NCBI GenBank assembly: GCA_003152315.1
Contig: PLZV01000033.1
Coordinates: forward strand, 1 to 39,686
Direction of reading: 5' to 3'
DNA: 39,686 bases
DNA from: Verrucomicrobiota bacterium
GTDB lineage: Bacteria; Verrucomicrobiota; Verrucomicrobiia; Palsa-1439
Shown in pieces: positions 24,560 to 32,896 of this stretch. Within the stretch, counting starts at the first letter, position 1. The number at the start of each line of letters is the position of its first letter. The notes under the pieces were generated by a model that did no database searches, was not told the DNA's origin, and worked only from the letters and a program-made list of their open reading frames with translations. Made by a program: the position numbers and the translations under genes.

Positions 24560-25023
24560 GCACGCTCATCGCCATCGTGGGAATCCTGATCGCTACGGCG
24601 CTGCAAACGCGCTTGCCGACACTATGGATGTTCGGCGGCTTGCGAATCGAATTCCTGCCGGCACTTGTGGCGTACGCGGCGCTGACAATGCCGCGCAAAC
24701 CTGCCATTGCGATTGCGCTCGCGGCGGGCTTGATGCAGGACGCGTTCTCGGCTGCGCCGTTTGGCGTGTCGGCGTTGGCCTATGGCATTTCGGCCATTCT
24801 GATGACGAGTCTGCGCGAGGTGCTGGACCGCGATCTGCCCTGGGTGCAGATGGGCGCGGGCGCGCTGACATCGATGGCGGTTGCGGTCATCACGTTCTTC
24901 GTCATTGGTCTTTCATTCGGCGTGGTTTTCAAGATGGTTCTCGTGGCGTCGATGAGCGGGATTGTCACGATGTTGGCGTTCTTCGCGTTGGATTACGCGC
25001 AGATGGTCTGGGGGAACGCATGA
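24556..25023 (+). CDS. mreD: Rod-shape-determining membrane protein MreD
   Basis: This is a 155-aa protein with five or six hydrophobic helices covering most of its length. The pattern FLPALVAYAALTMPRKPAIAIALAAGLMQDAFSAAPFG matches the MreD core (Q-D at the end of helix 3, then a loop with a conserved G). MreD works with MreC in controlling elongasome activity. The start overlaps mreC by ATGA, and the stop overlaps mrdA in the same way, so the three are translationally coupled. Confidence 0.95.
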   Translation: MSTLIAIVGILIATALQTRLPTLWMFGGLRIEFLPALVAYAALTMPRKPAIAIALAAGLMQDAFSAAPFGVSALAYGISAILMTSLREVLDRDLPWVQMGAGALTSMAVAVITFFVIGLSFGVVFKMVLVASMSGIVTMLAFFALDYAQMVWGNA

Positions 25024-26894
25024 TCATTAGCGCGCCATTTCGGGAAAACAACCCGCGCCTCCGTGCGATCGGGACGATCATCGCCGGCGGATTGTTCCTG
25101 CTCCTCGGCGCGTTGTGGCGCGTGCAGGTCATGCGCGGTCAGCACTACGACAACAAGCAGGACGCACAATCGCTGCGCCGCATCCGCATTCCCGCGGCAC
25201 GCGGAGAAATCGTCGATCGCAATGGTGTTGTCCTCGCGAACAACCGCCCGAGTTACGACATCGCGATTTACCTCGACCAAATGGGCGTGCCCAAGAAAGG
25301 CAATGTCGTCGCCATCGCCCAGGCGAATCTGGGTATACTCGGCTCGGAGCTCGGCCTTCAGAACAAACTTGCGGATCGCGACATCAAGCTCCACTACCAG
25401 AAGCGCCGTCCCCTGCCCATGCCCGTGTGGCACGATCTTCCTCCCGAACAGGTCGCGGCCTTTTCCGAACGTACCAACAATCTCCCTGGCCCGGATCTGA
25501 TCGTCATGCCCGTGCGCCAATATCCACTGGGCCCACTCGCGGCCCATTTGATCGGCTATGTCGGCAAGGCGGATGCGGACGACGACGATGACGATATCGA
25601 GAAGTTTTCCTACTACCAACCCGACAGCGTGGGCAGGCAAGGCGTCGAGAAGGCGTGCGATGAATACCTGCGCGGTTCACCGGGCGGACGCACCATCCGG
25701 GTCAATCCGGCTGGCACGATCAAGGATGACCTGGGTGAGAAACAAGCCGAGCGTGGCGGTCGGGTAACGTTGACGATCGACGTCCGACTGCAGCGAATCC
25801 TGGAAAAGGCCCTGGGCGAAGCCCCGCCAACCGCGGGCAAACAGCTCTCCGGCGCGGCTGTGCTATTGGATGCGCGCACGGGTGAAGTGCTGGCACTGGC
25901 GTCCGTGCCGAGTTTCGACCCCAACATCTTTAGTCCAGGTACGCCCGGGCAAATGATCGAGGCCGTCATGAATAATCCCGCCAGCCCGATGCTCAATCGC
26001 ACCATCGGCGCGCGGTACCCGCCCGGCTCGACGTTCAAACCGATCACCTTGCTGGCTGGGCTCGAGTCCGGCGTAATCTCGCCGCAGGACACCGTGACCT
26101 GCCCCGGGTTCTTTACGATCGGTAACCACACCTTCCGGTGTTGGAATCATAGCGGCCACGGTCGCGTCGATGCCGAAACCGCGATCAGGGAATCGTGCGA
26201 CGTGTGGTTCTACGAGAGAGGTTTGAAAACGGGCGTGGATAACATCACCAAGGTCGCCGCTGAATTTGGCCTGGGTCAACCGACGGGGTTTGACCTTGGA
26301 AGCGAAGGCCGGGGTTTGGTGCCGAGCGCCGCGTGGAAACGGACGCAGCGCGGCGAAAAATGGTGGGATGGCGATACGGTCCAGTTGTCGATTGGCCAAA
26401 GCTTCCTGCTGGTCACACCGATGCAGATGGCGTGCGTGGCCGCGACGTTCGCCAATCGCGGCACTTGTTTGCGGCCATATGTCGTGAAGCGCATCGAGTC
26501 CTCCGATGGTCAGGTCGTCCATGAGGGTCAACCGGATGTTCGCATGCATTTGAGCGCGAAACCCCAACAGATCGAGTTCGTGCGACAAGCCATGCTCGGC
26601 GCTGTCGAGAATGGCACGGCGCGGCCCGCGGCGGTAAAGGGATTGAGCGTGGCGGGCAAGACGGGCACGGCGCAATACGACACGATCGTCGACGGCAAGA
26701 CGCAACGCCTGGAGCGAGCGTGGTTTATCGGGTTCGCACCCTACGACCAGCCACAGTTCGCAATCTCCGTACTGATTGAGGCGGCCAAAGAAGGCAGCCA
26801 CACGGCGGCCGCCGTTGCCAGCAAGGTCTTCGCGCAAGCGTTTGGAAAGACCACCGAGGACTCGCGCCCCGCGGAGGTGATCTATGCCGATTAA
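25020..26894 (+). CDS. mrdA: Penicillin-binding protein 2 (class B transpeptidase)
   Basis: This is a 624-aa peptidoglycan DD-transpeptidase of the elongasome. One N-terminal helix (about 15-35) is followed by the pedestal domain with RGEIVDRNGVVLANN. The transpeptidase motifs are SxxK as STFK (337-340), a SCD motif in place of SxN (392-394), and KTGTAQ (547-552). Four Cys/His residues (361, 370, 374, 377) cluster before the SCD motif and could form a metal site like that reported in some PBP2s. An unusual acidic run of eight Asp/Glu-type residues lies in the pedestal (about 185-193). The frame stays open to 24624, but the ATG at 25020 gives the family N terminus and overlaps the mreD stop. 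Confidence 0.97.
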   Translation: MIISAPFRENNPRLRAIGTIIAGGLFLLLGALWRVQVMRGQHYDNKQDAQSLRRIRIPAARGEIVDRNGVVLANNRPSYDIAIYLDQMGVPKKGNVVAIAQANLGILGSELGLQNKLADRDIKLHYQKRRPLPMPVWHDLPPEQVAAFSERTNNLPGPDLIVMPVRQYPLGPLAAHLIGYVGKADADDDDDDIEKFSYYQPDSVGRQGVEKACDEYLRGSPGGRTIRVNPAGTIKDDLGEKQAERGGRVTLTIDVRLQRILEKALGEAPPTAGKQLSGAAVLLDARTGEVLALASVPSFDPNIFSPGTPGQMIEAVMNNPASPMLNRTIGARYPPGSTFKPITLLAGLESGVISPQDTVTCPGFFTIGNHTFRCWNHSGHGRVDAETAIRESCDVWFYERGLKTGVDNITKVAAEFGLGQPTGFDLGSEGRGLVPSAAWKRTQRGEKWWDGDTVQLSIGQSFLLVTPMQMACVAATFANRGTCLRPYVVKRIESSDGQVVHEGQPDVRMHLSAKPQQIEFVRQAMLGAVENGTARPAAVKGLSVAGKTGTAQYDTIVDGKTQRLERAWFIGFAPYDQPQFAISVLIEAAKEGSHTAAAVASKVFAQAFGKTTEDSRPAEVIYAD

Positions 26895-28014
26895 ACGATA
26901 CGTCGAGACGATCAAGCGCATGGATTGGGTGCTATTCGGCGCCATGGCGGCGCTGGCGGTGGGCAGTGTTTTCTTCATCTATAGTGCATCATATTCCGCT
27001 TCGGGTCCGGCTGCGGCGCATCACGGGAGGCTGCCCATCTACCAGATGCAGATGATGTGGTTCGGCGTCGGGCTGCTGGTTTATCTGGCCGTGGCGCTGG
27101 TGGATTACCGGCTCATTTGCCAGTGGGCAACGGTGTGGTACGTGATCGCGCTGGGGTTGCTCGCGCTGGTACTGGTGGCCGGCGTGAAAGTGTACGGCGC
27201 CCGGCGGTGGTTGGGGCTCGGGAGTTTCGGGATTCAACCGGCGGAGATTGCCAAGTTGGCGACGCTCGTGGCGATATCCTATTACCTGTTCCATCGCACG
27301 CTGGAAGCGCGCCGGCAGTTGAGCACCGTCTGGGTTGCGCTCGTCGTGGCTGGAGCGCCGCTGGTGCTCATTATGTTGGAACCGGATTTGGGTTCGGCCT
27401 TGGTTCTGCTTCCGATTTGTTTTGGTTTGCTGTTCGTGGCGGGCGCGCGCGTGAAACACCTGGCGTTGATGATCGCATTGGGGTTGGTCCTCGCGCCGTT
27501 CGCCTGGCTGCATATGAAGGACTATCAAAGGGACCGCCTCACGGTGTTTTTGCATCCGAACAAGGACCCCGGTGGCGTCGGTTGGAATCTCACCCAATCA
27601 CTCATCTCGGTCGGCTCCGGTGGGTGGTCAGGGAAAGGCTATTTGCAGGGTACACAAAACCTGTTGGGATATTTGCCGAGCACCGTGGCGCCGAACGATT
27701 TTCTCTTCAGCGTGATCGCGGAAGAGAAGGGATTCGTTGGCAGCCTCGGTGTGGTCGGGTTGTACGCGGTCATTTTGTTTTCCGGGCTACGGATCGCCGC
27801 AAACGCGCGCGACCGTTTGGGAATGCTCCTGGCCACCGGGGTCGTGGTCATGTTGTTTTTCCATATCTTCATTAACGTGGGCATGACGATCGGCCTGATG
27901 CCGGTCACGGGTCTGCCCCTGCCATTACTCAGTTACGGAGGATCGTTCGTGCTGGCCAGCATGACCGCCCTCGGGCTGTTACAAAACATCTGGATTCACA
28001 GGAGGATCTATTGA
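26884..28014 (+). CDS. rodA: SEDS peptidoglycan polymerase RodA
   Basis: This is a 376-aa polytopic SEDS glycosyltransferase that polymerises lipid II with PBP2. It has about 10 transmembrane helices. Motifs visible are ARRWLGLGSFGIQPAEIAKLA (about 115-135), LIMLEPDLGSALVLLPI with the Asp that is functionally important in RodA, the large loop GWSGKGYLQGTQNLLGYLPSTVAPNDFLFSVIAEE..., and the C-terminal LPLPLLSYGGSF. The start lies 11 nt inside mrdA and has a GGAGGT ribosome-binding site. The next gene starts at the rodA stop. Confidence 0.97.
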   Translation: MPIKRYVETIKRMDWVLFGAMAALAVGSVFFIYSASYSASGPAAAHHGRLPIYQMQMMWFGVGLLVYLAVALVDYRLICQWATVWYVIALGLLALVLVAGVKVYGARRWLGLGSFGIQPAEIAKLATLVAISYYLFHRTLEARRQLSTVWVALVVAGAPLVLIMLEPDLGSALVLLPICFGLLFVAGARVKHLALMIALGLVLAPFAWLHMKDYQRDRLTVFLHPNKDPGGVGWNLTQSLISVGSGGWSGKGYLQGTQNLLGYLPSTVAPNDFLFSVIAEEKGFVGSLGVVGLYAVILFSGLRIAANARDRLGMLLATGVVVMLFFHIFINVGMTIGLMPVTGLPLPLLSYGGSFVLASMTALGLLQNIWIHRRIY

Positions 28015-29627
28015 GCATGGACGCAATCAAACAAATATTGAAAAAGGGCGAGGAACTGTTGACCGGGCGCCGCAAGAAACGCATCTTCAAGGAAATCATC
28101 GTCAACGCCGAGGCGCTGGAGAACCGCGTCGCCGTGTTGGAAGAGGGCCAGCTCGAGGAGTTCACCATCGAGCGCACCACCGAGTCGCGGATCGTCGCCA
28201 GCGTGTTCAAGGGGAAAATCCGGAACCTTGAGCCGGGCCTGAAAGCGGCCTTCGTCGACATTGGATTCGAAAAGAACGCCTTCCTCCACTACTGGGACAT
28301 CATCCCCGAGCAACTCGACCAGCGCATCGATCTGCTCGAAACACCGGAAACACAACGTGCCCCGCAGAAACCAAAAATCTCGCAGAAGGACATCCCGCAA
28401 CTGTATCCGCCGGGCTCCGAAGTCATCGTGCAGGTCGTCAAAGGCCCCATCGGCACCAAGGGCCCGCGTATCACCACCAACATCAGCATCCCCGGCCGCT
28501 ACCTTGTCCTGATGCCGTTCAACCCGCAACGCGGCATCTCGCGCAAAATTGAGGACGACCGTGAACGCCAGCGCCTGAAAAAAATCCTGCAGCGCCTCCG
28601 CATTCCCGAGGGCATGGGCGTCATCATCCGCACCGTGGGCGAAAACCAGAAGAAGCGCTACTTCATCCGCGACCTCGAATTGCTGCTGCAGACGTGGAAG
28701 TCGGTTGAGGAAAAAATCAAGACACAGTCGGCGCCGTATTGCGTTTTCCAGGAACCCGACCTCGTCGAGCGCACCGTGCGCGATTTCCTCACCGAGGAAG
28801 TGGATCGCATCGTGGTGGACAACGAGCACGCCTACGAGCGTATCCGCAACATGATCGGGCAGATCAGTCGGCGATCCCGCGGCAAGGTCCGGCTCTACAA
28901 CGAACCCACGCCAATCTTCAGCCGGTTCAACGTCGAGAAACAAATCGAAAACGCGTTCCGCCGCCAGGTCTGGCTCAAATCGGGCGGCTACATCTGCATC
29001 GATGAAACGGAAGCGCTCGTGGCCGTCGACGTCAACACAGGCCGCCATAAATCGCAAAAGGACCTGGACACGACGATCCTGCAAACCAATCTCGAAGCCG
29101 CGGAGGAAATCTGCCGCCAGCTTCGCCTCCGCAACATCGGCGGCCTCATCGTCATCGACTTCATCGACATGCGCCACCGCAACGACCAGCAGAAGGTCAC
29201 GCAAAAGGTGCGCGAAGGCGTCCGTCGCGATAAGGCCAAAACCCGCATCCTCAACATCTCGCAGCTCGGTCTCATGGAGATGACCCGCCAGCGTCACAGC
29301 GAGAGCATGGCCAGCGCGGTGTACGAGGACTGCCCCTACTGCAAAGGCAAAGGCATGGTCAAAAGCGCGTTGTCGATGTCGGTGGAAATCCAGCGAAAAG
29401 TCTCCGAACTGCTCCGCAAGCTGCGCGAGCAGGGCAAACACGAGCAACCGCAACTCCGCATCTTCGTTCATCCCGAGGTGCTCAACCGTCTCCGCACCGA
29501 GGACGAAAGGGTGCTCATCGAACTGGAGAAGAAGCTCAGCGGCAAACTCAGCTTCCGGGCCGACCCGACGTTCCATTTCGAGCAGTTCAAAATCGCCGAC
29601 GCCATCAGCGGCCAAGAACTCGCGTGA
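28011..29627 (+). CDS. rng: Rne/Rng family ribonuclease (RNase E/G)
   Basis: This is a 538-aa endoribonuclease that cuts single-stranded AU-rich RNA. It contains the S1-like region (ESRIVASVFKGKIRNLEPGLKAAFVDIGFEKNAFLH), which carries an inserted charged stretch (about 100-130). The catalytic DNase-I-like domain has Asp in AVDVNTGRH (near 339) and IVIDFIDM (near 381). The zinc-link CPYCKGKG lies near 440. There is no long degradosome scaffold tail, so it is closer to RNase G in size. It starts with TTG at 28011, supported by a GGAGG site 5 nt upstream. The ATG two codons later is too far from that site. Its first bases overlap the rodA stop and its end overlaps the next gene (ATGA/GTGA type). 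Confidence 0.95.
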   Translation: MSMDAIKQILKKGEELLTGRRKKRIFKEIIVNAEALENRVAVLEEGQLEEFTIERTTESRIVASVFKGKIRNLEPGLKAAFVDIGFEKNAFLHYWDIIPEQLDQRIDLLETPETQRAPQKPKISQKDIPQLYPPGSEVIVQVVKGPIGTKGPRITTNISIPGRYLVLMPFNPQRGISRKIEDDRERQRLKKILQRLRIPEGMGVIIRTVGENQKKRYFIRDLELLLQTWKSVEEKIKTQSAPYCVFQEPDLVERTVRDFLTEEVDRIVVDNEHAYERIRNMIGQISRRSRGKVRLYNEPTPIFSRFNVEKQIENAFRRQVWLKSGGYICIDETEALVAVDVNTGRHKSQKDLDTTILQTNLEAAEEICRQLRLRNIGGLIVIDFIDMRHRNDQQKVTQKVREGVRRDKAKTRILNISQLGLMEMTRQRHSESMASAVYEDCPYCKGKGMVKSALSMSVEIQRKVSELLRKLREQGKHEQPQLRIFVHPEVLNRLRTEDERVLIELEKKLSGKLSFRADPTFHFEQFKIADAISGQELA

Positions 29628-30862
29628 AGCCCTTGCGGAATCGTGCGGTAGGGGCATGGCTGGCCGTGCCTCTACTGTCATGTGCGCTCCTCTTGACGGC
29701 CCAGGCACTGGCCGCCGACGAGCCGCGCGTCCTCACGCCCACGCCGTCTTCCTTCGAGACGCTGTCGCGTTTCACGCAGGTGTTGGAGGTGCTGCAGAAA
29801 ACCTACGCCCTGCCCTCGCGCATCAACACCGCCGGGCATACCACCGCGGCCCTCCGCGGATTCGTCCGCTCCATCGATCCCGAAGCGGATTTGCTCACGC
29901 CCGAGGAGGCTGCGGTCACGAACGAACTCGCCTACACCGCTGCCGCCATCGGACTCAGTTTCGCCATCTGCGACGATTTCCCCACGGTCATCTCGCCGCG
30001 TGACGGCAGTCCGGCGGAAAATGGCGGCCTGCTCGCCGGCGAGCAACTCATCGCCGTCAGCGATGTCCTCACGCCCCATGCGCGGCGCATCGAAGTGGAC
30101 CGCCTCCTCGGTGGTCCGCGGGATTTCCCCGTGAACCTGCGCGTTCTCGATCCGCGTACCGGGGCCGTCCGCGACCTGCACTTGCATCGAACCGTACCGG
30201 GTCCCACCCCCCGGACCGCCCTGCGTTACCTCGACAAAGGCGTCGCCTACTATCGCATTTCTCAATTCACTCAGGACGCTGTCGAGAACCTCCGCGCGGC
30301 CATGATCCTCGCCAAAAGCGCAGGCGCATCGGGCATCATTCTCGACCTCCGTAACAATGCCGGTGGCGCGTTTGAAGCCGCACAGGTGGCCGCGTCGTTC
30401 TTCGTGGTGAAAGGCACCGAGATCGTCGCGCTGGAGTATGGAAGTCCGGGACTGCACACCACCTTCGTCAGTGACGAAAGTATCAAGGTCACCACGCCGC
30501 TGGTCCTGCTCGTCAACGGCGGCACCGCCGCCGAGGCGGAGATTTTTGCCGCGGCGCTGCAGGACAACAAACGCGCCCGCATCGTCGGCACCCAGAGCTT
30601 TGGTCGCGGGTTCCTCACCGCGTCCACCCGCTTGTCGGACGGCTCCGTGTTGGTCATGCCCACAGCCTACTACATGCGACCCTCGAAACAGGTTCTTCAA
30701 GGTAACGGCCTGATCCCGGATGTAGTCGTCGCCTTGCCACGCGAGACCGAACGCTCCCTCGCCCGCTCCGGCTTCGGGACCTTTGACTGGAAGAACGACC
30801 GCCGCGAAGTCCTCGCCACCGACCTCCCCCTCGCCAAAGCCGTGTCCCTGCTGGCCAAGTGA
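29624..30862 (+). CDS. S41-family periplasmic pseudoprotease (Ser-Lys dyad lost)
   Basis: This is a 412-aa protein of the C-terminal processing peptidase (CtpA/Prc) fold. It has a signal peptide (about 1-30), a PDZ-like domain (about 110-195) and an S41 core with LDLRNNAGGAFEAAQVAASFF near 240-260. In active members the catalytic Ser lies in a (S/T)ASASE motif and the Lys in a TFGK motif 25 residues later. Here the equivalents are TAAEAE and SFGR, so Ser is Ala303 and Lys is Arg328, with the same 25-residue spacing. Both catalytic residues are missing while the fold's glycines and the VLVNGGTA loop are kept. It probably binds peptides without cutting them. It is the last gene of the shape-rng operon, overlapping rng by 4 nt. 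Confidence 0.85.
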   Translation: MKPLRNRAVGAWLAVPLLSCALLLTAQALAADEPRVLTPTPSSFETLSRFTQVLEVLQKTYALPSRINTAGHTTAALRGFVRSIDPEADLLTPEEAAVTNELAYTAAAIGLSFAICDDFPTVISPRDGSPAENGGLLAGEQLIAVSDVLTPHARRIEVDRLLGGPRDFPVNLRVLDPRTGAVRDLHLHRTVPGPTPRTALRYLDKGVAYYRISQFTQDAVENLRAAMILAKSAGASGIILDLRNNAGGAFEAAQVAASFFVVKGTEIVALEYGSPGLHTTFVSDESIKVTTPLVLLVNGGTAAEAEIFAAALQDNKRARIVGTQSFGRGFLTASTRLSDGSVLVMPTAYYMRPSKQVLQGNGLIPDVVVALPRETERSLARSGFGTFDWKNDRREVLATDLPLAKAVSLLAK

Positions 30863-31551
30863 TTTGGGATCCAAAAGGTTCGGATTTGTAGGGCACGCGC
30901 TCCGCTTGCCATCAAAATCCGAACATCGCTCCAGTTGGGTTCGTTTTCCGCAAAAGTAGCGCAGCACCCCCTTAAAACCCCTCTCCGGTGGGTTCGTTTT
31001 CCAAAATGAACCCACCGATCTCCCTCGTGTATTTCTTTTCTAACTCATGCACTCATAGCCAATTACAACAAAAACTCCGCCAAAAAACGGTGGGTTCGTT
31101 TCGCAGAAACGTATATAGGGCCCGAGCTGCGCACAGCAGCGAGTCGCGCCATAGCACAAAGTGCGACGGCGGACCCCATTGCCTAGCCTTCGTTTTGTCC
31201 GCCATAGCTCGAAGAGCGACGGCGGAAGCGTCCTCGCGAAGTAGGCTTCCTCCCGTGGGAGCGATATGCTATCGGGACTCCTCCCGGCGGATCGCCTGCG
31301 AATCACTTCGTCAAATCCCAACCCCCGCATTCCTAACACATTCATATAACGCCCCTTAACTGGGGGATTCGTTTCGCAGAATCGCGGTGCGACGGCGGAA
31401 GCGTCCTCGCAAAGGCGCAAGCTGTAGCGAAGGAAGCCTGTCACAAAACTCATACCCAGGATCATACCATTATCGGAATACGATGTCCAGAAGAAATTAG
31501 TTCTCCATTCAAGGAGCTTCTCTACCGAGGCTTGTAATCTCCGAACTGCGC
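30863..31551. other. Long intergenic repeat island
   Basis: About 690 nt without a credible gene. Most of it is the second composite repeat copy (listed separately). Translated frames in it read CETNPP / KTNPP peptides, a known sign of spurious frames over dispersed repeats in planctomycete-verrucomicrobial genomes. Confidence 0.6.
30935..31493 (-). repeat. Composite dispersed repeat, copy 2 (inverted relative to copy 1)
   Basis: This is the reverse complement of the block series described at 17632-18120. It contains GGGTTCGTTTTCC units at about 30935 and 30990, then ACGGTGGGTTCGTTTCGCAG (31089-31108), CGCCATAGCTCGAAGAGCGA (about 31202), TCCTCGCGAAGTAGGC and TCGGAATACGATGTCCAGAA (31473-31492). 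The two copies differ in many bases and in spacer lengths, so this is an old family and not a recent duplication. The pair lies 13 kb apart in opposite orientation. Confidence 0.7.
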
Positions 31552-32313
31552 TTACTGCGAGATTGACTGTTTCAGAAGCTTCTCAAGAACCAGTAGGTTC
31601 TCTTCGTAGCCGACTGCTATGATAAGTCTTCGAGATCCCAGATACTTTAGGACATTCGGACCCGGAGAAATGAGATACTCGTGTCCGTCAGACAGGTGGA
31701 TCGGTTTGACCTTTCCATATACCGACTGGAGCTTCAGGACCGGCTCGCCATGAATCTCGGGTCGGACTGTATAGATTCGCACCTCGATTTGAGGATACCC
31801 CAGCACCACGGCACCCCTCCACGTGCTGTAAGGGAAAGAATACAAGTTAGCAAGCATTTGTAACGCCTCGCTCGCGGTTTGTCCGCGTTCATTCATGGAC
31901 ACATGTCGATTTGTGTCGATTCCGCTCATCAAGTCGGGTTCAAGGCGTTTCGCGTCCATCGCGCTTGCCTCAAGACGGATCTCGTCGTCGGTATGTGGCG
32001 GCATTGCCAGTTGTGGGCGACTGACATTCACAATCACAGTCGTGTTGGTTCCGGCGGCAATGCCACGTTCTCCGTCCAATTTCTGGACGTACTCAATTGC
32101 TTGGAGTACGGGCAGATTCTCGAATTTGATTTCCGGAATCTGCATCTGCATGTACCGTACTGCAAATGCCGGCAGTTCTGACGGCGGCATGTTTGCCGGT
32201 GGAATGTAGACGCCTTTTGGTGGAAAGGCACTTTCCGGGATGAGATAAGCTTCTTCCCAGGATTTTCTAATCGGCGGCCCCTTACCAAAGCCGTTTGTTG
32301 TGCAGGTTCCCAT
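31552..32313 (-). CDS. Secretin/STN-like hypothetical protein
   Basis: This is a protein of about 253 aa. It contains a segment resembling an STN/secretin-N short domain (IPEIKFENLPVLQAIEYVQKLDG, about residues 58-80 of this start), followed by beta-rich sequence (TTVIVNVSRPQ; VVLGYPQIEVRIYTV). It ends with a helical tail. No signal peptide or membrane helix follows the chosen ATG (32313). The longer frame to 32433 overlaps the upstream gene by 150 nt and adds a poor N terminus. It overlaps the upstream SLBB-like gene by about 30 nt, so the two may be co-translated. A role in export or in a polysaccharide channel is possible, but it is not recognised as a known family. Confidence 0.5.
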   Translation of the reverse strand: MGTCTTNGFGKGPPIRKSWEEAYLIPESAFPPKGVYIPPANMPPSELPAFAVRYMQMQIPEIKFENLPVLQAIEYVQKLDGERGIAAGTNTTVIVNVSRPQLAMPPHTDDEIRLEASAMDAKRLEPDLMSGIDTNRHVSMNERGQTASEALQMLANLYSFPYSTWRGAVVLGYPQIEVRIYTVRPEIHGEPVLKLQSVYGKVKPIHLSDGHEYLISPGPNVLKYLGSRRLIIAVGYEENLLVLEKLLKQSISQ

Positions 32314-32746
32314 GCCTAGCTGTAACCAAATCTCCTTCCTGTAGAAGAAATTTGCATTCGGATATATTCGATTCCGAATTGGTCCAACTGACAGAAAAAC
32401 AGTAGACCGCACCAATCGGATTTGGATCGTCACTGGAAGGCCGCATGACGTTGATTGTGTGAACGTCCCAATGGAGCTTCATCCGTTCGTCGCTAACCAG
32501 TCCCCCAGCCGCCGCGATGAGGTCGGCCACGGTCATGCCCTGCTGGAAAGGATACGCACCCGGCGCTTTGACCCAAGGCCAAACATAGACGGCATGAACG
32601 TAGTTCGTTTTGTCACCCGCAGTGGCAGAATCGATCAGGTCTGAATAGGGGGCAGGCGTCTGCATGGCCCACGATCGGCAGAGGCAAGGGAGAATCACCA
32701 ACAATAGAATCAGCCAGCGCACGATTAATCCTGATAGTCGCGCCAT
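32282..32746 (-). CDS. Exported SLBB/Wza-like small protein
   Basis: This is a protein of about 154 aa. It has a hydrophobic signal (about residues 1-24, LIVRWLILLLVILPCLC) and a domain with YVWPWVKAPGAYPFQQGMTVADLIAAAGGLVSDER. That pattern is the SLBB beta-grasp of polysaccharide export proteins (a V-x-x-P-G-x-Y-x-x-x-x-G-M-T-V-x-D-x-I-x-x-A-G-G pattern). Unlike full Wza proteins it has only one such unit and no PES/Poly_export domain, so it is either a fragment or a single-domain member. The ATG at 32746 was chosen because it precedes the signal directly. Longer starts exist at 32803 and 32815. It is divergent from the TPR gene. Confidence 0.55.
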   Translation of the reverse strand: MARLSGLIVRWLILLLVILPCLCRSWAMQTPAPYSDLIDSATAGDKTNYVHAVYVWPWVKAPGAYPFQQGMTVADLIAAAGGLVSDERMKLHWDVHTINVMRPSSDDPNPIGAVYCFSVSWTNSESNISECKFLLQEGDLVTARHGNLHNKRLW

Positions 32747-32859
32747 GCGGCTATTCTGGCAACTTCGGAACGCGCCATCAATCACATAGTCTAATGATCG
32801 CATTTGTTCCCGCACAATTCCTGGCGAAAAACATTACCCCACCTGCCCCGTGAACACAG

Positions 32860-32889
32860 TTGCGGTGTTTCGGCTTGGTCTGCTAGCAT
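32860..32889 (+). promoter_or_regulatory. Weak promoter candidate for the TPR-larB operon
   Basis: TTGCGG at 32860-32865, 18 nt, TAGCAT at 32884-32889. The TPR-gene ATG at 32897 would then start the message almost at its 5' end. The match to the consensus is only moderate. Confidence 0.3.
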
Positions 32890-32896
32890 AGGTGGC

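Noticed and set aside
24624-25019. A 132-residue N-terminal extension of PBP2
   Set aside because: It overlaps mreD in another frame, and the normal PBP2 N terminus begins at 25020 with an ATGA overlap.
28008-29708. A 566-aa minus-strand open frame opposite rng
   Set aside because: It is the antisense shadow of rng, rich in Asp/Arg/Leu runs without any recognisable domain; the plus-strand gene has catalytic motifs.
32804-32896. Start of the TPR gene at 32804
   Set aside because: The first 31 residues are not signal-like, and the ATG at 32897 directly precedes a clear signal peptide.
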